A stretch of DNA of 64,000 bases, from NCBI GenBank assembly GCA_900095095.1, contig FMBT01000181.1, positions 50,367 to 114,366 on the forward strand, in the 5' to 3' direction. A program made the position numbers and the translations under genes. Of this stretch, positions 10,508 through 23,065 are shown piece by piece (positions within the stretch are counted from its first letter, which is position 1; every line of letters starts with the position of its first letter). A model generated the notes under the pieces. That model was not told the DNA's origin. It saw only the letters and a program-made list of their open reading frames with translations, and did not search any database. The stretch is from Fragilariopsis cylindrus CCMP1102. Lineage: Eukaryota; Bacillariophyta; Bacillariophyceae; Bacillariales; Bacillariaceae.

Positions 10508-11757
10508 TTGATGATTTGATTATTATATTGAATTATGAAAAATATGTCGTAAGGTGTGAAAGTAATTAAAACAACAACTTGACTAGCTAGTTTACTGTTT
10601 CGGCTTAATAAGACAGCCAAGAGCACAAACGAACAAGCAGCTCGATGGGCAAGGAAGGCTGTTGAAATTAAATTTTGGAGCTAATTTAGTGTTTTTAAAA
10701 CTAATGGTACACGATAGTCGTAATAAATAATATTATTTTATTAATACTGTATTTAGAAACACGTATATATATTGCAAAAGCCTGTTTCTAAACAATCTGT
10801 TCATGGTGATAAAAAATATTACTTATACATTGGAAGGCGCAAACATATGCATTAACAACTTTGTTTAAGAAACCGAAAAATTGATCGTGATAATATTATT
10901 TTTTAAGCTTTCGACATTATGTCAAAGTCATTGTATTCCCTTCTAGTGAGAGAATATAGTATTCGTTATGACCTAAGTAAAAAAATTAGTATCGTAAAAA
11001 CTTGAATCCGGTATTTGTACTCGTAGTTTTTCTTTTATTTAACGTCACGTGACAATGTATTTTTTAATTTTTTTTACCGATTGACATTCTTTTTATTTTA
11101 CGTACTATAACCGTTAAATACATGCAATCTTAGTCATCATTACAACTTGGTTCAAATCTTCGTTCAATCTTCGTTCATCTTCGTTCAATCTTCGTTTGTA
11201 TCACTGGTACAACTTACGCAGTAATTTTTAATAATTACACAACACAAAGACCTCTAAATTGTCCTGTTTCTGTTTCCCGTTACGTGAACTTGTTCAATCA
11301 TCCTCGAGCGAATGATACGTGGTTAAGAAGCTGACAACAACACCAAATAATTCTTCCGATAATAACAACAACAACAATAACTTACCATCCGTACTGTTAT
11401 TACAAGCAAGCACAACATTGTTGTAAATCTTCGGTAAGGAATGCACCCGAATCGTATTAGTTCTTTCGAATAAATAGTACCGGAAGCACTTTTAAATAAA
11501 CCAGAAGGAATACAATACTTACTCACCTAGCGTACAACTCTCCTATCAAACTTTAATATATTTATATTACACAGTACCAATCACGTTTCAAAGTGTTAAG
11601 TTTACCTTTACAATTGTTGTACCGTCTCGACCGGTACCTTGTGAAATAAGAAAACCCGCCTACCGTGTATTAAACAACGAACGTCACAAAGGGACATTAT
11701 TTTTTACATTTTCGTCCATCGATTCATTATCATCTTTATCATCATTTACCATTCATC
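10508..11757. other. Intergenic, 1.25 kb
   Basis: AT-rich, no supported gene. A short tandem array of the motif CTTCGTTCAAT lies at about 11155-11200. The right part is the upstream region of the receptor gene. Confidence 0.5.
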
Positions 11758-14700
11758 ATGAAAATCATGAATAATCTACTACATGCACTTCTTTGCTGCA
11801 GACCGTCCTCGTACTACTGTCTCCATACAACACTATTGTTGTGTCAGGACTTCGCGAAGAGGCACCTATTAAACATTTTGCTGAGTGCACATCACGAACA
11901 TTACGTACGGACGACGGTGGTTCTACATACTATTCTGAGGTTAGCGTCAACATGGACGTGAATAGTACTGATTTCGATGAACGTGGATTAGACGATGGTG
12001 ACGGTATATCGGATGACTTACCTCCGTATTGTCCATTGGGGTATTACTGCGATCTTGTGGAAATAACTAATCATACTGGGGATGATTATATCCAAGGTAT
12101 TTGTAGAGATTGTGCCGGTGGTTCGGAACGTTGTTTAGATGGTCGTTTCATGTTATCTAATACAACCACAGCTTCCAATTTTGCGGATGTATTAGAAATG
12201 GCCTCGGTAGGAGAATGTCAAGAACGATGTGGAATAGAGACCAATCTTTGTTCGTCAGTAGAAGATTGTCCTAATGGTTTGTTCTGTAATTTTGAATCTG
12301 ACGGAGAAGGGCACTGTCATGGTTGTCCTGTTCATTCTTTTTATTGCCAAGATATAATGTATGGTGATAAGAATTTGACAAGTAAAGGGCTTGATACTTG
12401 TGTATCGAGTTGTGATCTTCAATGTAGAGTCGGGGCTAGTTTGACAACAACCGACACTACTACCAGCATCTCTACTGAAGTGGTTGATGTCAATGGAATC
12501 TATAATACGATTCAGGTATCAAGAACTGGTCCAATTGTAGATTGTGGATTAGGACAAGAAATTTGCGAAGGAGCGAAGGGGGCAGTTTGCCTTATTGAAC
12601 GAGGCTTATCCCCGTTTATTAACAAAACTAGAAACTGCGCAGACGGAGGAGGTGTTGCTGCAGTTATTTATAACGTTGCAGGGAACTGTGAAAATATTGA
12701 TGGTTCATTTTTTACATCTGAGTCTCTCATTCCAGCTATTACATTGACACACATTGATGGAAAATCTTTATTGGAAGAAGCAAGGGCAATTGCTATAGAA
12801 TCACCTGACTCTCCCATGTATGCAACAGTTGATGTTGGTGGTTATGATGTGTTACCAGGCCGTTGCGTCTTCGGTTGCATGGAAGGGCTTGAATGTTCAG
12901 GTGCAAATCAGACTTGCGACTGGGAAAATGGCAGTTTCGGAGATTGCGAGGAGGTAGAATCAAGACAATTTTGTAATGGTGAGGCATCGTTCCTCGCTGA
13001 ATACCTACCATGTCTAGGTGAAAATGAATATTGCGATTTTAGCTTAGGTGATTTGGGGTTCTGTAATACGTGTGTTGACGATCCCATTCAATGTTTTTAT
13101 TCTGGATTGGATGGATTAGGAGTAAAGGAATGTGCAGCTCGATGCACCAATGGCAAGTCAGACGAAGTTGAACTTGAAAGTTCAAATTGTAAAGTCTGTC
13201 CCGTATTAAACTTCACTCTTGATGACGTCAATGAAGGTTTTACGTCAACGTTGGAAGAAGTTGAAAATCCGTGTAGTTTTTGCGCTGAAAAGAATGCTAC
13301 AGAACAAACTACCTGTTCGCCTAGGAACCGATGGGATATGGAATACCCCGATCGGACTATACGTTTGTTTGGTAGTGGTGTTGAATGCTGGGCCGTTGCC
13401 GAGTTTTATCGTAGTTTGAATTTAGATGCAGATAGTGCCTACTGTGAATCTGCCCGAACGTTCAACTACGTATGTGGATGTAGTGATAGTGTCGGGTATG
13501 CGGGGGCGAATACTACGTCAAAACAGATTGCGTTAGTTTGGTTGCCACGAATTGGTGCTATATTATCTATATTGGTAAGGGAAATACAACCGGTATCTCT
13601 ACAGATCATCTTTGTTATCTTTGTCATGTTTAAATTTGACAATTCTTTCGCCCCTTTATCCCCCCGTCGATTTTTATCTAATAACTTTACCTCGCCCCAA
13701 ATCAAATTTAATTGCATATTCCGTTGTTGCCGTATTCAATGAATCTATTTATAATCCAAACTGCTGCTCAAAAAATTAAAGGGATCGATTGGCATGATCA
13801 TCGGTGTAATGCGAGATAAGGAGAAGAAGAAGAAGGTTATAGGCGAACTAATTATTACATTGAGTTGCTTCGATATCATCGGTTCATTAGGGTATGCGTT
13901 CACATCATTACCAATCCCGGAACAAGATTATATTTATGGTGCAAAGGGAAATCCTGCAAGCTGCACAGCGCAAGGTTTTTTCATTCAGCTTGGCACAATA
14001 TCGTTGTATATTAACGTGTCCATAGCTTTTTACTACATGTTGATCATCCAGTTCTCGTGGCGAGAACATAAATTGAGGAAAAGCCCGGTATATTATTTGC
14101 TTTATGTGGTACCCATCACTGTTGGCGCAATATTCGCCTTTGCTGCGATTCCGTTTTACGAAAATGCTATCTTGTGGTGTAATAATTCGCAGAAATACTG
14201 GTCCGAAATTCCCGTCGCGATTGCCATTGCAATTGCAACGTATCTAATGTTGAGTTTGTGTTGGTTTGTGTACAAGTCAGAGAAGGCTTCAGCTCGTTAT
14301 AGCGCTCGTTCCAGTACGAATGATCGTGCCTCTTTATCAAAGCAGTTTTTCTATCAATCCATGGTCTATCTCGGTGCCTTTTATTTAACGTGGCCAGCCT
14401 ATCTTGCACTACAGGTCATGTTAGCGAGGGGAAATGCTTTTTCTAATTACGGATTTTATTTGTTTGCGGGAACTGCCGTTACGCTTCAGGGTTTTTGGAA
14501 CTTTTTATTCCACTCGGGCTTGCAACTCAGGATGGTAAAAAAGAGAGTATCATCTGCTCTTTCAAGAGCAATTCCAAGTGTTATGCGTAACACACCAAGA
14601 AGCCAGAATTTTAGTCAAGAATCTACGGGAGGCTCTAGTTCACCTCGACGAGCATCAACGCGCCAATCACGTCAATCACGCCAATCACGCCAATCAAGTA

Positions 14701-14792
14701 ACGATCGAAGAAGCTCGTCGAAAGAAATGAGTGTCGCTACAAATGAACCGAGTACTGCTTTATCGATTGGAGCAGAAAAAGAAGAGGAGTAG
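11758..14792 (+). CDS. Seven-helix receptor with Cys-rich, PA-domain ectodomain
   Basis: Exon 1 ends at 13574, intron 13575-13781 (GTAAGG...AAAG), exon 2 runs 13782-14792; about 940 residues. The ATG at 11758 opens a hydrophobic signal peptide. It joins the main frame only if one T is added to the TTT at 11792-11794; the main frame itself has no ATG before about 11952. The ectodomain (to about residue 590) has many Cys pairs, N-glycosylation sites, and a PA-like segment (GAKGAVCLIERGLSPF..., AAVIYN, IPAITL). Seven hydrophobic helices follow, starting with IALVWLPRIGAILSIL across the splice. The topology resembles the secretin/cAMP-receptor type. The cytoplasmic tail is Ser/Arg-rich with RQS repeats. 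A sensory role at the cell surface is inference. Confidence 0.7.
13575..13781 (+). other. Intron of the receptor gene
   Basis: Donor GTAAGG and acceptor AAAG. Length 207, a multiple of three but containing a stop at 13740-13742. Removing it fuses the two halves of the first membrane helix in frame. Confidence 0.75.
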
Positions 14793-15430
14793 CAATGCTT
14801 CTTTACGCAATTCAACCATACGATTGATATTTAACTGTCATCTCTAAGTGATTGATAGGTCCTTAATGAGTTTATATATATATATATATGATACCAGTGC
14901 ACTCGCTTGCGGTAGTTATGAATTGTATGTTTCATATAAGTAAATATCTGACCAGCTTGAAATATTGTAACTACGAATTTAATCTTTAAAACCATATTAC
15001 AATTTAGGCCGTACAATTGTACTCGAATAGTGTGTAAAGGACAGTATCTGCTACATTTCAAAAGAAAAAGAATTAAGCATTCTGATAACTATTTGTACTG
15101 TTAATACTTGCATTTGAATTATTAGTTATACAGTACTGTCATAAGTGGACTTGCTCCATCGGCATCATTCCCACCATTAATAGCATTCTGGATCATACAG
15201 ACAGGAATCTGCCACAGCAACTTCAATCTTGCTATGCTCGACGACATATTATGGTTGGCATGGGATTCCAAATAAATTTCATGTACGAAACAGTCCTCTA
15301 ATTAATTATTGTAGACTGTACGCGCATTTTTCTTCGTCGTATCGAGGAGCTAGCACGCTTAACTGCGGAATAAGAAATTGCTTCATACCGTAAAATGAGT
15401 ACCGTACGTGAATCATTGCAAACACGAATA
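14793..15430. other. Intergenic between convergent genes
   Basis: Convergent 3' ends of the receptor gene and the heat shock factor gene. Contains a short (TA)n tract at about 14873-14889. No gene seen. Confidence 0.5.
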
Positions 15431-18106
15431 TTACAACTTTTCCGATCGGATCCGATTACCATTGCAAACGCTATACGAGGATAGATCTGGTTCCTTTTCA
15501 GGATTTCCAGCCGACCGGATCCGATTACCATTGACTTTTTGTCGGGTCATTCTTCGCGTAAGAAATTTCTTGCCTCGGAGGAACTTTTCATGATAATAGC
15601 TACCCTTGTTAGGGCTGGTACCACTGAAACGATTGAACGAATATAGGTTGAGCTGTCGCAGAAAGCTTGACTTCTTAGTCATCACAAAATATCTAAAGAA
15701 AAAGTCGAAATAGTCGTTACGGCGTGAGAGATACGCACAGAGATAATCAGAATCAAAAAATGGAATGATGGAAGTAGACATGACTATTATAACATCCTAA
15801 TCAGAAGACGTGCAAAAAATGCCATAAGAAATAAATCTAGTGTACAGTACATACCTGGGCAGAATAATGTCAGTAAATTCCTTTTGTTTATGAATCTTGA
15901 AGCTTCTACCATGAGGAAGCCACCCGATAATGTCGTCATATCCATCTTTGTCAATCTGTGTCAGTGTTTCGTGCAACTTAAGAGGAAAGACTGGACTTGA
16001 TGTCGTCCTTGTCGATAAGGCCCAACAATCCCGTTCTTCTGGTTGGGGCTGTTCATTTGAATAATCTCGATAAGATACACCAGCCATTCGACGAGTAGTG
16101 TCTACGTTGTAGGTGGCAGTAAGGTTTCGAGCTGTTGCCGTTGAAGCATTCTTTCGACTATCGAGAGCGTTTTGGTCGCCATTGATTATAATATGTCCGT
16201 TATTAGTGTCTAAGTTTAGATTGTCAACTGATTGTCTATGAAAAATATCCATCGGATTTTGTTGTAATCGTTGTGTATCTTGTTGATGATTATTTAATGA
16301 AGAATCTTGTGCTTCGAGTAGTTGAAGATTCTGCTGTTGTTCGTGATTCACGGATTGAAGTTGTGAATTCAATTCCAACTGTTTTGCCAACTGATATTGT
16401 CCTTGACGTGATTGTTCTAGGAGGATTACCGTTTGAGCACTAGTAGAGCTACTGTTCCTGTCGATGCCGTTGATGTTGCTATCGTCACTTGTACTTCTTG
16501 CGACGGCGGAAGTAGAAGCATCCGTAGTATCAACAAACGACGTTGACCCAACGCCCAAAATATTCCTACGATTAATTTCTTGTTCGCTAATCATAGCTAA
16601 CATTTCAATCGAGTTTGTACTACCTCGATGATCATTTCTCTGATGACCTTTTTCTTGTTGTCGTTGTTCTTGATTACCCTTACGATAGCATGGGAGAGTA
16701 CTGTTATCTGATGGGATTATCATTTTTGGATGACCATTTCTTGTTGCCAATGCTGATGATGTGGCTGCTGGAACAAATGGACTAGTAGATCTATCGGATA
16801 ACATGGATGCTGCTGATGCAGATGCGGTCGATGATGATAGTACCATTGCATTAGTTGATACTATTGATGGCGAAGATGATGAAACCTTGCTGGTATGCCA
16901 ACTTGGGTTACTCTGGGTATTGTTCGCGTTCGTAACAAGCCATTGTTGCTGTTGCTGTTGCGAAATATTCGGTTCGTCCTCTTGTTGCAGCTGCTGCACA
17001 ATTCTTGTTGTTGCTGTTGTTGTCGTCGTCAGTTTTGCTGAAGCGAGAGACGGACATGGTTGCAACGGTGGCAACGGTGGGGTTTGTGGTTGTGCCTCCG
17101 ATTGCTGCTGCGATTGTGGGCGAGAATGTAACGTTATGCATGCGACTGCCGTACAAATGGATGAAGATCCTGGACTATCTCCTGGTATAGACAAGCCACC
17201 AACCACGACTTCAACTATAGGTGCGGGAAGAACATTAGGAAGAACATGTGATAACCTCGATAAATCTACGTCCATAGGTTTTTGTTTTTGTTCATTTTTT
17301 GGATTGTTTGTTGCAATATCATCCAACAATGAAATAGGGACACCAAGCTGGATCTTAATTTGTAATGAAGGGTTATAAAGTAATGGAAATTGAAGCATAG
17401 AACGTTCCATTGCATCCCGAATGGCTTTGCTTGCGGCCTCTGTGGCATCGTTCGAATTAGTACCACTGTTATCTATTCCAAACCCGATGGATTTCACGGA
17501 CATCATCATCGCCGCTGAAGCTGACGTTGACGAATTGTTGGAACTGCTTGCTGTTGCTACAGAATGGTCGTTATTATAGTTTTGTTGTTGTTGTTGTTGT
17601 TGTTGATGTTGATGTTGATGATGCTGGTGCTGGTGCTGGTGCTGAAATGAATTCGTAGCTACAGATGGCAGCGATGCCTTTGTCTTAATATGGATCTCAT
17701 GGATCTCATTTTCCGTCAAAGATTTCTGCTGTATTTTTGGCACATTATCAATACCATTATTGCTGGTACTGTTGATGCAGATGCTCTTTTGTCTGCTGTC
17801 AATGGGGATATTTGTGGAAGTTGGACGAATATTTGTACCGTTTCCCCATCCACTCGTGTCGAATCCGTGTTGAAGAGTAGTTGTGGTTGTCGCCGTGGGG
17901 CTACGACTACTAGAAGAAGTTCCGTTTGTTATAATTCGTCTCGACAAGAGCTCTTTCTCATTAGCGTTGCTATCCTCAAACGAAGCCGTCATCATCTCTG
18001 CCGTCGTCTTCGTCGTCGCTTCTGAATTTTTCTTCGAAGTCCAGAGCACATCGAGTAAGGTGGCTGCGGCTGCTGTTTCCCTAGTTTTATCATCCACTTC
18101 ATCCAT
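15431..18106 (-). CDS. Heat shock transcription factor-like protein, C-terminal HSF domain
   Basis: Exon 1 is 15855-18106 (true ATG at 18104-18106) and exon 2 is 15431-15692; the 162-nt intron 15693-15854 (GTATGT...TTTAG) splits the DNA-binding domain. Across the splice the protein reads FPLKLHETLTQI, IIGWLPHGRSFKI, FTDIILPR|YF, then SSFLRQLNLYSFNR and KFLRGKKFLTRRM, the winged-helix HSF domain that binds nGAAn repeats. About 837 residues. The roughly 700 residues before the domain are low-complexity Gln/Ser/Thr/Asn/His-rich, typical of an activation region, without a clear leucine-zipper trimerisation array. HSFs are strongly expanded in diatoms. Having the DNA-binding domain at the C-terminus is unlike the N-terminal position in animals, fungi and plants. 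Confidence 0.8.
15436..15534. repeat. Short direct repeat in the HSF 3' coding end
   Basis: The sequence CGGATCCGATTACCATTG occurs at about 15447-15464 and again at about 15516-15533. In the protein this gives two copies of NGNRIRS in the tail of the HSF protein, so the C-terminus may have grown by local duplication. Confidence 0.6.
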
Positions 18107-18686
18107 TGTACTTCACTTGCACGAACAGTTATCAAAAGTTACACTGCTTCAGATTACTTCGATGGAACAATTGATTTCTATTACTAGAAGCTTTACGTAT
18201 TTACGTATTTAAGTATACTGTCAATTGTAGATAGCCAAGAGGGTACTAACAATTTGTACTCGCACCTTCGCTAGTCGACTCACTCTAATATATATCGGAC
18301 ACAAAACTAAAACTACGATGTGATTAAACTTACAGGCGCAAATTAAAAAGAGAAGCGAACCCATAATATTCATATCGGTGTATTATTCAGTGTAGTATGT
18401 TCAATGTACTGTAGAGAATACCGCATAATGTGACTCGGAAGTGCGTGTGTACAGCACAGCGTCTGCCCTCCGCCGAAGCGAACGTGTATTTTTATTTTAG
18501 CTTTTTTCTTTTCCTTAGGGTTAGGTTTTTTTTTGTCTTCGCAATAATCAAATAAAGAGCGAAGATTTTCCAACTTTCAATTTCAGATTAACAATTCACC
18601 ATCCATCGTTCCTGAATTGTTTCTCTTATGTTTCTGTTTCAGAAGCGGAAGGCGAGAGCAAATATAATTTGTGAAGGAAGTTCAGT
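18107..18686. promoter_or_regulatory. Divergent intergenic region
   Basis: 580 bp between the heat shock factor gene (minus) and the transporter gene (plus), so it should hold both promoters. No gene or clear element recognised. Confidence 0.4.
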
Positions 18687-21055
18687 ATGCCTTTCGGTGT
18701 TTATATGAGTACCGGCGATGGAACGAATGAAAGGACGTCGTTGATGGCAGTAGATTTTAATGGTATCGACGAGAATGACGACTGCGAAGGAAGCGAAAAT
18801 AGAAATAGAAATAAAATCCATCGATATGACGAACGCTCTAATGATGAAGAAGAAAGCGACAACGATGATGACGATGACGACGGCAACAACGAACACGACG
18901 ACGACGACGATAACACAAATCTAAATCTACTCCGGGAATCACTGAAAAAATTGAAGGATACAGATACATACACAACAGGCGAGGAAGGATTATTGTCGAT
19001 TTGGACGATAACATGTATCCTATCTACAGCATTTGCATATGGTTGTATAATGACTACATTATTTCTGATAACTTTACCTATAGAATGTGACCGTATCGAA
19101 AAGAACACTGGTATACCCAAGAGTGTAAGAGAAATCTGTTCGAAACATAAATATTTAAATTTTGTGGTCATACTTCTACAGTACTCGTATCTGACTATTA
19201 TTTTTGTTTTTTTCGACCCAGGTCGCACTCGGTTGCTTTGTTGCAATTTCCGGTTTTACTCAACTGATCTCCCCCCTTGCCGGTATGTTAAGTGATACCT
19301 ATCGACCGCCACCACAATTCCAATTAGGCCAACGAATGCCATTTCTCTCGTTGGGTGCTATCTTCAGTGTATTTGGTTTGCTCGGAGAATACATAAATTC
19401 ATACCATAAACTTTGGATCCCATACGCTTTTTTCTTCGGTTTTCACATGATTGGTCTTAATATTTCCTATGCAATGATGATAGCATTGATTCCTGATCAA
19501 GTTCCCCATTCTCAGACGGGCAAAGCCAATGGCATTTTAGCATTCCTATTGGTTACTGGATCGCTTACTGGATTTGGACTCTTTCACTTTTACTTCAATG
19601 GACAGATACAGAAAATTTACGCGTTGTATATTTGTATTGTGGTAAGACTAATAGGAAATGGATGCATGTATTATTATTTGGAAAATGTCATGTGATCTGC
19701 ATACGATTATTATCATATCTCAGAATTGCCGTACAATGTAGGACGTTTTTACGTTTTCATTTATCATTTTATGGATCTTACATTTGCATGATGCGCTTTT
19801 TCTACTCTCATTATTCATTCACTTATCAGATACTCACGACGATTTTGACTGGACTGTATGCCCACGATCGAGATGTACGTCTATTAATTGAACGACTGGA
19901 AATTTCAGAAAGTCGCCGTTCTTTGGCTAGAGATAACCATTTTTCTTCTTCTTTTATTATTAACCCTGAAATGACAAGGAGTCAACGACGTCGACGCCGA
20001 CGACGTTTGCTGCTTGGGCCCTTATCACTATTGAAGACGATGATATACGATCCGATCAAAATGATGGATACAAATACACTTCTCGCTACGTACACAATCG
20101 ACATACAAGAGCATCATGATTTTTTTGTTGTTACAGCGAGTAGACTATTTTACTATTGTGGATCATCCGTCCAAACCTTTTTCCTATATTTCTTACACGA
20201 TATTATTCGCGTCAGAGACGATCCCGAATCGGCTGTAGCTACATTAGCGATAGCTAGCCAATTGGCTGGAGCGCTTTTCTGTTATCCTGTCGGATGGATC
20301 GTAAGTTATAGTATTTTATGATGTATAGTTTCATCATTTCGTTTGTTCGCCTGCTTTCGCTTGATCTTGCTTTATTTTACGTATCGTTCGCTCGATTCAT
20401 TTCGTTTTGCTTTAATTCGCTTCCTCTTCCTCACACACGTTCTTACACATCTTTCCTTCTATTAACTTACACACCACAGTCCGATCAATTTTGTGATGGA
20501 CGACGTAAGCCCTTCGTCTACATCTCGTGCACCTTGTTGGGTGGTGTTACTTTATCGATGATATTTGCAAAAACGATGGACCAGATGACAATACTTTGTT
20601 TTCTTCTTGGAGCTGCCAATGGTAAGTGTCGAAGATTCGCATAAAGTTTTTGCATGGACCAAACGGAAACGGAAGAAAACTATCATCATTCGTGCTTTCT
20701 CGCCACAAGTATATTGATTCGTACCTCTTATCTACCATCCAATGCACCTTTTGTATAATAGGTTCTTATCTAACAATGGAAACATCACTTGCGATAGATA
20801 CGCTCCCGAAAGACTACGATGATGGCCCCTCTGGTGGTAACGCGCAATTACTCGGAATATGGGGTGTGGCCGCTTTCTTGGTTCAGCGCTTGGTCCAATG
20901 ATTGGTGGTCCGTTATTATATATATTCGGCAATTCTGGAGTAACTAATGGTCAAGATATACCATCCAAGGCTACACAGTCCTATTGTCCTTGTCGACAGC
21001 CTATTTTCTACTTTCTGCTATTACTCTGCGATGGATCAAGAAAGCAAACGTATAG
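18687..21055 (+). CDS. MFS transporter, sucrose/GPH cation-symporter-like
   Basis: Five exons: 18687-19124, 19222-19641, 19830-20300, 20480-20621, 20762-21055, all with GTAAG-type donors and AG acceptors that keep the frame. An acidic N-terminus (Asp-rich) precedes membrane helices such as VALGCFVAISGFTQLISPLAGMLSD and FFLYFLHDIIR. SDQFCDGRRKPFVY matches the loop after an MFS half, and the pattern is that of sugar:proton symporters; substrate unknown. The last exon has two one-base breaks. One is at GG 20880-20881, where a third G gives ...VAAFLGSALGPMIGG. The other is near 20950-20957, after which the last helix VLLSLSTAYFLLSAITLRW ends at TAG 21053-21055. Without these two bases the protein would lose its last helices. 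Confidence 0.65.
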
Positions 21056-22985
21056 AAGACGGTGTAATTGAAGGCAAGGGGATCTATAATTTTAACTCCA
21101 TAAATAATGAAGTGGTCATTATTAATTCACTACTCATGAAAATATCGAAACTCGCCCATAATATACCATTCCATACCGTTTGTTTATTTATTTCCATACA
21201 GTTATGTTGACTTAGTATTCGACTGACCGTTCTTATGAAATCATTATGCTTCAGTGTATTTTGAGAATATACTGAATCAGAGGGGGAATAATAGTAGACT
21301 TGCAGCACCTCAGGAGGAGTGTCTTGGCTTAGGGAGGCTAGTTATTGGAGTCAATAGATGTAACCCTTCTTTTGGAGTCAATAGATGATGTGACCCATCA
21401 TTTTTTCATTTGATTGCGGAGACTTTGTCCTTTTTTTTTTCCTTTTTAAGTTTTTTGCCTAAGGACCTAGCTTATTTTTGTGGACAGCCATTTGGCAAGG
21501 AAGGAGTAGGTGTGTAGTAATGTTTTCCTCCAACAGTAGTAGCAGTAGTACTTGGCTTATTTTGCCTCCTCTTTCCATTCTATTGCCTACCCAGAAAAAG
21601 ACATGAGATTCATAAAACTAAGAGAGGTTGAATGGTCCTTTCTTATCCTATTTCTTATCTGATAATGGATGGAGTGTCACCCCAGCAAACAGACAGTCTA
21701 ACATGCAAATGACCAACAGTTTTCTAACACCCCTGACACATCATAGTATCACTCCGTGAATCTTCAATGTGATAATGATGAATATATCTGCCAAGGTAAT
21801 GACTTAGACCCTTTTAGATATCATAGAATAACCAAGTACTGTCCCTTACTAACTGTTCTCACTTCTCCTTCATTAGATCCTTATTATACTGATCCTAGAA
21901 TTGTCACTCCTACAGGTTATTATGAGCTTTTTTTCAAAAGAGAAATGTTCATATCAGATAGTCTCTGGTAATTGTTTCCTCATACCATTTTCAGTACTAG
22001 ATCAGAATGAATAACTTGGAACAACCAGAATTTTCATCAGTTTCATACAGGATTTCATCAACTAAAATAGTATACTGTAGAGCTAGTAGGAGGTATGTTT
22101 GAATTGCTCTAACATAAAAATCACATGATGTGTCTCTTTACTTGTATACGTGTACTCTTATATCCTATGTATTCCACAGATAATACATTCCAGCAACACC
22201 ATACCGTACCATTACCACAAATCCCTACAAGAATTGGCAGAAGCAACTGTAACAAATATACGAGTCTTCATATCTCAAAGCTATTGGCAACAATAATGAC
22301 AAGAACAACAGTAAAGTATATTGTACAAGTGCAAGTACAAGTACAAGTACAATTAAGACAGGCTATGTGATAATTGTAGAACAAGGTATTTCAAATTAAA
22401 AAGCCCTCTTTTCTGTAGGCATTGTGCAGCAGCAGTAGTAGTATTATGGTGTTTTTTCCTCTTTTTCGCTGGATTCTTCGATCTACAATTATTTTGATAT
22501 TTATATTCAAGTCTAAAGCAAAATCGAAATTCCGGATATTCTATTTACGCGTAATATTAATCGTTATGTAAAGTACAGTAATCGATTATTATCTATCGGA
22601 AAATCTGTACTCCCGTACGACGGAGAATTAATTGTTTAAATAAAATATATTATTATATATCAATGGCGATTAGAAGAAGCAAGGCATAGTAATGTACTTT
22701 CTTGATGTTTTTCCGTCAAAACTCATCTACAGAGAATTAACCCCACCAAGATTATTCCTGGTAAAAAAGATTAGTCTGCCCACAGCCAACAAATTGCATA
22801 AGCGCGCTAGAGCTGCACAGATGTCGTAGCTTCACGGTAGCTAGTACTGTAGTCATTTGTCCATTGAACAACGATAACATAATTTTGATCAATCAAGAGA
22901 AAAATTCATGTTTACTACAGTGAGTGAATGATAGCGCTGATAACTGATAGTACCGAAAAAGACAAGATACATCATCCAAGAAAAC
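21056..22985. other. Intergenic, 1.9 kb, no gene recognised
   Basis: Mostly AT-rich. The phrase TGGAGTCAATAGATG occurs twice at about 21336-21388. Only short unsupported frames are present. The right end is the upstream region of the RING gene. Confidence 0.5.
22324..22352. repeat. CAAGTA hexanucleotide microsatellite
   Basis: About five tandem copies of AGTACA/CAAGTA in the intergenic stretch. Confidence 0.8.
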
Positions 22986-23034
22986 ATGGAACATTCATCA
23001 GTTCTTGATATTGCTGATAGCATATCTCCATCCC

Positions 23035-23065
<31 letters not shown>

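Noticed and set aside
11793-13742. Receptor exon starting at 11793
   Set aside because: The codon there is TTG and falls inside the hydrophobic signal peptide; an ATG 35 bases upstream plus one added base gives a complete signal peptide.
16761-17378. Plus-strand Cys/Asp-rich frame of 205 codons
   Set aside because: It is the complement of the Gln/Ser/Thr-rich part of the heat shock factor; repeats of CAA/AGC codons create long antisense frames.
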